From Dipteris shenzhenensis (lineage: Eukaryota; Polypodiophyta; Polypodiopsida; Gleicheniales), in NCBI GenBank assembly GCA_047967505.1, contig CM106539.1: DNA of 64,000 bases; one strand, given 5' to 3'. Of this stretch, positions 59,401 through 64,000 are shown one piece after another. A program made the translations under genes and the position numbers. How positions within the stretch are numbered: the first letter of the stretch is position 1; every line of letters begins with the position of its first letter. The notes beneath the pieces were generated by a model. It worked only from the letters and a program-made list of their open reading frames with translations, did no database searches and was not told the DNA's origin.

Positions 59401-60471
59401 CATAAAGCCGAATGTGATGGAGAGACAATAAACGAGTGCGAGCAAGAGTTATCATTTGGATGTATGATGCATATAAGTTTCTTATCTCTTGATGCAATTA
59501 GGTAATTATTTGTGGCAAAATACGCTTTGAAATAGATGCATCTTCATTGTTTTAATATGCCCTTTTGTAGTACAAAAAGTATAGTGCATTATGGTCATAT
59601 GGATGACATTTTCACATGGAATGCATCGATTCAAAGAGAGTCACGTATAATTGTGGAGTCATGGCTAACTTCACACAAGATAGCTGAGGTGCTTTGGATA
59701 CCAATCTTCTCTCCTCACAGTTCGATTATTATGGGACCATACAAGAAATCTATGAAATCAATTTCAGACGATTTAGTATTTTCATTCTTGATGTAAAATG
59801 GTTTAGAACTATTTAAAACGGTCCCCATGCGACAGCGAGAAAAGACAGTAGCAGTTTCTTTGCAATAGACTCCACCAAACTTTGGACCAATGAAAGTGAT
59901 ACTTTTGTTATTCCCAAGCATTGTGAGCAGGTGCATACTAATGGTTTAATTAATCGAAGCATTCATTTTTAAAGATCCATTGATACATGTACTTAAGCAT
60001 AATTTCATATATATAATTGATGGCATTTGGCACCCATCTTCAATATAGGTGGCTTTTCATCTGGATCGTTCTGATCCAAGATGGTGGTCTATGATCCAAG
60101 TTGCACCACAAAGTAAGAAAATTTTTGAATATAGAGATGTGGATATGGAGATGCCAGTACCAATGCCAAATCCAATTGATCCAGATGGTTCTAGCAAAGA
60201 AGATGAAGATTACAATATGAGCCAACAGAAAGATGCACATAATGACATCATACGGGAGGAAGATGGAGATCATGATATTGAGGAAGAAGATGATGATCAT
60301 CAAGAATCACCACACTTTATTGAAGAAGATGATCAAGTCTTAGGTGAACATACGATGCTAGAGTACGATGATGATATAGGAGATCAACTTGGTATAGTGT
60401 TAGAGATAGACTTGTTTGGTGCGTTAGACTTGGCTCAGGATGAAGCCATTGATGTAAATGCTCTTCATTGA
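56500..60471 (+). pseudogene. CACTA transposase TNP2 (with DUF4218 and DUF4216 regions), several in-frame stops
   Basis: The transposase cuts and joins the element ends. Order on +: an N-terminal Cys/His finger (CHCTHC ... H) near 56550, with an intron after GDGSS; then SKLWACLSILNLQAKYGWSD and CPQCGEQRY (56990-57250); the TNP2 core WHPSHRSTDD, LGLAMDGMNPFE, STWPIVLVNYNIPPWL, MLALLVP, MDVYMAPLIEEL (57360-57680); ILMWTMHDYPGYGECTG (57760), an intron, and CLACGP; LDPMHIFKNVGATIWAHLVG (58195); LKSHDWHKVLQ (58490). DUF4218 is at 58831-59190 (HLLVHIVDEVAIAGTVHSGW, MKTLKGFVRQREIPEASM). DUF4216 is at 59690-60120 (FDYYGTIQEIYEINF, then WWSMIQVAPQ). Stop codons TAG near 56960, 57252, 57679 and 58168 and small frameshifts interrupt it. 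The acidic C-terminus ends at 60471. Confidence 0.85.
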
Positions 60472-60657
60472 ATTTTTTTCATCTCAAACTGGGACATGAG
60501 AGAATCATTAGGAAAAGCATCTAGGCATCCCATACAAACACGGTGACAAAACGAGAGCTACTAGTACACATGGGCCCTATTTCGCCACTCAAGCACTGAC
60601 ATTTAGCCGTGCGGGGTGGTAATCGTCATTGATAATCAAAGCGGGATTCATTAAAGT

Positions 60658-60815
60658 GTCACTATATAGTGACCCTTAAAGAGAGTCACTATATAGTGAC
60701 TTTAGACAAGTGTCACTATATAGCGACCCTTAAAGAGAGTCGCTATATAGCGACACTTACTAGACTTGTGAATGGTCATTATATAGTGACATTGAGACAG
60801 TTTTATATAGTGACA
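60658..60815. repeat. CACTA right subterminal palindromes (TCACTATATAGTGA)
   Basis: Six copies of GTCACTATATAGTGAC or GTCGCTATATAGCGAC at about 60658, 60680, 60706, 60739, 60776 and 60805, spaced 21-37 bp. Each core is a 14-16-bp perfect palindrome. They match in type the array inside the left ends at 1155-1275 and 53340-53450. Confidence 0.85.
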
Positions 60816-60924
60816 TTTTACAGAGAGTGTTTTTTCTCATACCGACCTTTAAAGATAGTTTTTCCCAATGATAATTTTTTGTTCCTTTTGATACATGTTT
60901 GATCCTTTGAGAGAATAAAAGTAC

Positions 60925-61735
60925 AAGAACATGTACATCAAGTTTGAAACAGGAAAGAGGCATTGGGAGGCAGGTAAGTGCATCATGAGGTACATGAAGG
61001 GTACCAAGCAGATGTGCATTTACTTTGGTAAAGGAGACATGCGTGTACTTGGGTACACAGATTCAGACTATGCAGGGCATGTGGATAGTAGGAGATCCAC
61101 TTCTGGTTATGTGTTCACCTTTGCAGGTGGTGCAGTGTCGTGGATGTCTCGTGCATAGAAGTGCATTGCTTTGTCTACCACAGAGGCTGAGTATGTTGCA
61201 GCCACAGAGGGTTGCAAGGAGGCTATATGGCTTGATCGGCTAGTGGGAGATTTGGGGATTCATATAGGTGTACCGACATTGCATAGTGATTCCATGAGTG
61301 CTATTATTCAGCTAGCACGGAATCCGGTCTTTCATGCAAAGACCAAACACATTGAGGTCAGGTACCATTTCATCAGGGAGGTACTTGAGGACAAGCGCAT
61401 AGAGCTTGTCAAGGTTCATATTGATGATAACCCTGCAGATATGCTGATGAAGAGTCTACCTAGTCAGCGGTTTGAGTATTGTCGTGTATTGATGGGCATT
61501 GGATAGTATGTTCACTGGTCGTTCTCCCTTAAAGGCACATTGTCCTTTAAGTGGGAGGTTGTGGGGGTTAAAGGTCACTGTGCCTTTACCCTGGTTATGT
61601 ACAATACTCAAACACATATATAAATGAATGAAAAAGAAGATTAGGGTGGTTTTGCACCCACCAAACTTGTGTGGCTCTCTATCTCTCTCTCTCCTTCTTC
61701 CGTTCTTGCTTCCGTTGAGAGCACTCTCACCAACA
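60925..61735 (+). mobile_element. 3' end of a second Copia family, truncated
   Basis: RNase H coding from about 60955 (KRHWEAGKCIMRYMKGTKQM, YTDSDYAGHVDSRRSTSGYV, STTEAEYVAATEGCKEAIWL, HAKTKHIEVRYHFIREVLED) to a stop at 61506, with one TAG at 61156 where related proteins have Lys/Gln. A polypurine stretch (AAGTGGGAGGT) precedes the LTR. The element has no 5' part. Confidence 0.85.
61560..61735 (+). repeat. 3' LTR (176 bp) of second Copia family
   Basis: Begins TGTGGGGGTTAAAGG and ends CACTCTCACCAACA, TG...CA. It includes CATATATAAATG (a TATA-like signal near 61615). The boundary is inferred from the ends and the abrupt change to transposase coding after it; there is no second LTR to compare. 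Confidence 0.6.
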
Positions 61736-61736
61736 T

Positions 61737-61930
61737 ATGTTCAAGTGCAAATCTATTGCAGAGCTCATGTCATGGCATTCCTCCCATCGATCAACTGATG
61801 GCAAGTGGAGAACTCCTACGGACTCTCCTGCGTGGAAGCATATTGAAGACACATGGCCAAGCTTCAAGGAAGAACCTAGGAGCTTGAGACTTGGATTGGG
61901 TATGGACGGTGTGAACCCATTTGTCTCAAG
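61737..61930 (+). pseudogene. TNP2 transposase fragment (third CACTA copy)
   Basis: About 60 codons: AELMSWHSSHRSTDGKWRTP, TDSPAWKHIEDTWPSF and LRLGLGMDGVNPF, the conserved TNP2 core, ending abruptly. It keeps DSPAWK where copy 2 has DCATWK, so it is a separate family member rather than a recent duplicate. It directly abuts the Copia LTR end, suggesting the Copia element inserted into this transposase. Confidence 0.75.
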
Positions 61931-62279
61931 TAGGAACAATACACATGATTTTATGCATTGTACAAATAGTGCATTGTACAAACACTACACATGATTTTAT
62001 GCATTGTACAAACAGTGCCTAAATATTGTTATCAGGGGCCTCTACCAAATTTTGATGTTAGTCTTGCATTCGCAAGAGGATTTGTATTTGAAGTGGGAAT
62101 AGGGCCAATTAATTAGGCCAAGTTTGGAGATACTATTGCAAGTAATCTAAGTGCAGAAGGTGGCTTTCTTAAAAAGCTACAAAAGTGATCCCATGAAATT
62201 AGTGAACTAATCAATGGCCTCCTCAATGGCATTGCTAGAGCATACATTGACACTGAATGTACTCCAGGTCCAAAAGAGT
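61931..62279. other. Unassigned sequence after TNP2 fragment
   Basis: Contains a ~40-bp direct repeat (ACACATGATTTTATGCATTG at 61941 and 61985) and nothing else I recognise. Confidence 0.4.
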
Positions 62280-62556
62280 TGAGTGAGAAAATTTGCGGAA
62301 AAAGAGAAGGAGCTTATGCAGAAATAGAGAATGAGTTTCCGCATAAGCTCCTTCTCTTTTTCCGCATAAGCTCCTTCTCTTTCTCTTTTGCGTGAGCATA
62401 TGCGGAAACATGAGCATAAGCTCATGCTCACCCATGAGCATAAGCATAAGCTCATGCGGAAAAAGAGAAGGAGCTTATGCAGAAATAGAGAATGAGTTTC
62501 CGCATACGCTCCTTCTCTTTTTCCGCATAAGCTCCTTCTCTTTCTCTTTTGCGTGA

Positions 62557-62620
62557 GCATATGCGGAAATAGAGAATGAGAGAAGCTTATGCTTCTCTCA
62601 TTCTCTATTTCCGCATATGC
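62557..62620. repeat. Perfect 30-bp-arm hairpin, copy 1
   Basis: The left arm 62557-62586 begins GCATATGCGGAAATAGAGAA and ends AGAGAAGC. The loop is TTAT. The right arm 62591-62620 is its exact reverse complement. Confidence 0.97.
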
Positions 62621-62934
62621 AGAAACATGAGCATAAGCTCATGCTCACCCATGAGCATAAGCATAAGCTCATGCGGAAAAAGAGAAGGAGCTTATGCGGA
62701 AATAGAGAATGAGTTTCCGCATAAGCTCTTTCTCTTTTTCTGCATAAGCTCTTTCTCTTTCTCTTGTGCATGAGCATATGCGGAAACATGAGCATAAGCT
62801 CATGCTCACCCATGAGCATAAGCATAAGCTCATGCGGAAAAAGAGAAGGAGCTTATGCGGAAATAGAGAATGAGTTTCCGCATAAGCTCTTTCTCTTTTT
62901 CTGCATAAGCTCTTTCTCTTTCTCTTTTGCATGA

Positions 62935-62998
62935 GCATATGCGGAAATAGAGAATGAGAGAAGCTTATGCTTCTCTCATTCTCTATTTCCGCATATGC
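62935..62998. repeat. Perfect 30-bp-arm hairpin, copy 2
   Basis: Identical to 62557-62620, including the TTAT loop; 378 bp downstream. Confidence 0.97.
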
Positions 62999-63370
62999 AG
63001 AAACATGAGCATAAGCTCATGCTCACCCATGAGCATAAACATAAGCTCATGCAGAAAAAGAGAAGGAGCTTATGCGGAAATAGAGAATGAGAGAAGCTTA
63101 TGATTCTCTCCTTCTCTTTTTCTGCATAAGCTCCTTCTCTTTTTCCGCATGAGCATAAGCATGCGGAAACTCATTCTCTATTTCATGCATAAGCTCCTTC
63201 TCTATTTCTGATGCCTATGCTTAAGCATAAGCTCATGCTTATGCTCATGCATGTGCATGAGCTTATGCTTAAGTTTCCGCATAAGCTCATGCTTATGCGT
63301 GAGCTTATGCGGAAATAGAGAATGAGAGAAGCATAAGCTCATTCTCTATTTCTGCATAAGCTCATTCTCT

Positions 63371-63600
63371 ATTTCCCACTCTATTTCCCCCTTCTCTCAT
63401 TTCCCCCTTCTCTCCTTCTCTATTTTCCCTCATCTCTTTCCCCTTCTCTATTTCCCCCTTCTCTCATTCTCATTCTTTTCTTTCCTTTACATCTTCTTTC
63501 CCTCTTATCTTTCCCTCTTCTTTCCCTCTTTCCTTTCCCTCTTCTTTCCTTTCCCTCTTCTTTCTTCTTGCCTATGCCTATGCCTATGAGAATGCTCATG
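63371..63600. repeat. Pyrimidine-rich tract (TTCCCTCTTC)n
   Basis: Almost pure C/T on + with repeats of CTTTCCCTCTT and CTCTATTTCCCCCTT, followed by GCCTATGCCTATGCCTATG. Immediately upstream of the TNPA-like start. Confidence 0.85.
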
Positions 63601-63644
63601 TTTGTTTTTTGTTTTCTGTTTTCGTGTTTGTGTCTATGTTAGAC

Positions 63645-64000
63645 ATGGGATCACGTCACTCATCAGACGAGTACGGACAGCCTCGCAGGAGGAGAGCTCA
63701 CGATCTATATGCTCCAGAGGACTTTGATTCCTCTCAGGTGACTACCCCGAGGACTACCCCTGGTCCGACTCCTCTCGGTCCTAGCACTGTGACTACCCCT
63801 GGTCCGACCCCTCTTCCACGTAGCACTGCGACTACCCCTCAGGGGACTCCTTTGCTATCCGCGCATGGCTTTGTCGGGACTCCCGACGAGTTTGTAGCGC
63901 AGATGAGCGATGAGGAGGTAGTGATATTCTTCTCTCTGCTCTCTCAGAGGACCTCCGCAATTCCTTCCCCTACACCGACGGGTGGACGTACTGCCTAGCC
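63645..64000 (+). CDS. CACTA TNPA-like accessory protein, copy 3, 5' part (runs off window)
   Basis: The start ATG 63645 (MGSRHSSDEYGQPRRRRAHD) is aligned with copies 1 and 2. It is open for about 118 codons: basic/acidic N-terminus, a Thr/Pro repeat (TTPRTTPGPTPLGPSTVTTP, more units than the other copies), then LLSAHGFVGTPDEFVAQMSD and EEVVIFFSLLSQRTS. Unlike copies 1 and 2 it has no stop or frameshift in this part, so it may represent the less decayed version; the final codons reach a TAG at the window edge (63996-63998). It is on the same strand as the TNP2 fragment upstream, the usual En/Spm arrangement. Confidence 0.65.

Larger units (their letters stand above)
53223..60870 (+). mobile_element. 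CACTA (En/Spm-type) element, copy 2, near complete
   Basis: The left end is CACAAGGCACAGGCCC at 53223; compared with copy 1 (CACTACAAGG...) three bases of the terminus are lost, which should block excision. The interior holds a TNPA-like gene and a small acidic ORF on the minus strand, and a TNP2 transposase on the plus strand. The right subterminal region (60480-60860) has palindromic CACTATATAGTG motifs and ends with ACCGACCTTT. No right terminus is found; a Copia fragment starts at about 60925. It should be immobile. Confidence 0.8.
62280..63370. repeat. Array of nested palindromes (GAGCATAAGCTC / TTCCGCATATGCGGAA)
   Basis: Built from words such as GAGCATAAGCTCATGCTC, ATGCGGAAATAGAGAATGAG and GAAAAAGAGAAGGAGCTTAT together with their reverse complements, so nearly every part can pair with a neighbour. 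Higher-order repeats recur at about 160 and 378 bp. ORFs on both strands (Met/Leu/Cys/Lys-rich) are by-products. It lies between a TNP2 fragment and a TNPA-like gene, where copy 2 has the shorter GCATAAG repeats. Confidence 0.9.

Noticed and set aside
62207-62938. Met/Leu/Cys/Lys-rich ORFs on the minus strand in the palindrome array
   Set aside because: Composition follows the repeated words; every unit yields the same pseudo-peptide and no family resemblance.
1-64000. tRNA, rRNA or snRNA genes
   Set aside because: Looked for cloverleaf A/B boxes and conserved rRNA words by eye; found none that I could support.

Overview
This window is plant nuclear heterochromatin made almost entirely of transposable elements and repeats. 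The evidence is a Copia LTR retrotransposon with an initiator-tRNA-Met-type primer binding site, a Tat/Ogre-like Gypsy element with a second (archaeal-type) RNase H, CACTA (En/Spm) DNA transposons, two kinds of Helitron, small TIR elements and long (GA)n/(TG)n arrays. I find no tRNA, rRNA or intact cellular gene. The species cannot be read from the sequence; a repeat-rich land plant is the safest statement.

Layout. 1-1046 is a decayed coding segment that recurs at 52249-53222; in both places it abuts the left end of a CACTA element. 1047-3170 is a rearranged CACTA copy with a TNPA-like gene. 3230-6010 is a decayed Helentron-type Helitron (+ strand). 6200-11510 is low-complexity, microsatellite-rich and tandemly duplicated DNA. 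12121-17612 is a nearly complete Copia element with 352-bp LTRs and a perfect ATGGC target duplication. 17640-18560 holds short tandem repeats. 18766-24533 (- strand) is the 3' half of a Gypsy element: RNase H tail, integrase, then a very long extra ORF interrupted by a 246-bp TIR element. 24550-27300 has satellites and two small minus-strand ORFs. 27300-33616 is a Tat-lineage Gypsy (gag, protease, RT, RNase H, second RNase H; integrase missing). 33617-41228 (- strand) is a canonical Helitron whose 3' region is duplicated and carries exon-like sequence. 41960-43026 is an unrecognised decayed ORF. 43095-44075 is an inverted copy of the repeat at 10255-11300. 44200-53222 contains a second extra-ORF element and a tandem duplication of about 3.4 kb. 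53223-60870 is the fullest CACTA copy, with TNPA on - and TNP2 transposase on +. 60925-61735 is the 3' end of a second Copia family next to another TNP2 fragment. 62280-63370 is an array of long perfect hairpins. 63645 to the end is the start of a third TNPA-like gene.

No element is intact, but several frames are close. Most in-frame stops can be derived from CAG, CGA or CAA by one C-to-T change, and two cases are supported by paralogues inside the window. This fits decay driven by cytosine methylation. The Copia copy does not fit simply: its LTRs differ at only three positions, all G/T, while its interior carries six stops, a small deletion and a lost integrase catalytic Glu, so it may have been mobilised already dead. 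Other items worth attention are a TIR family with two 246-bp copies, 8-bp target duplications and a paralogous empty site; a Gypsy extra ORF of about 1,300 codons; and identical 64-bp hairpins 378 bp apart.
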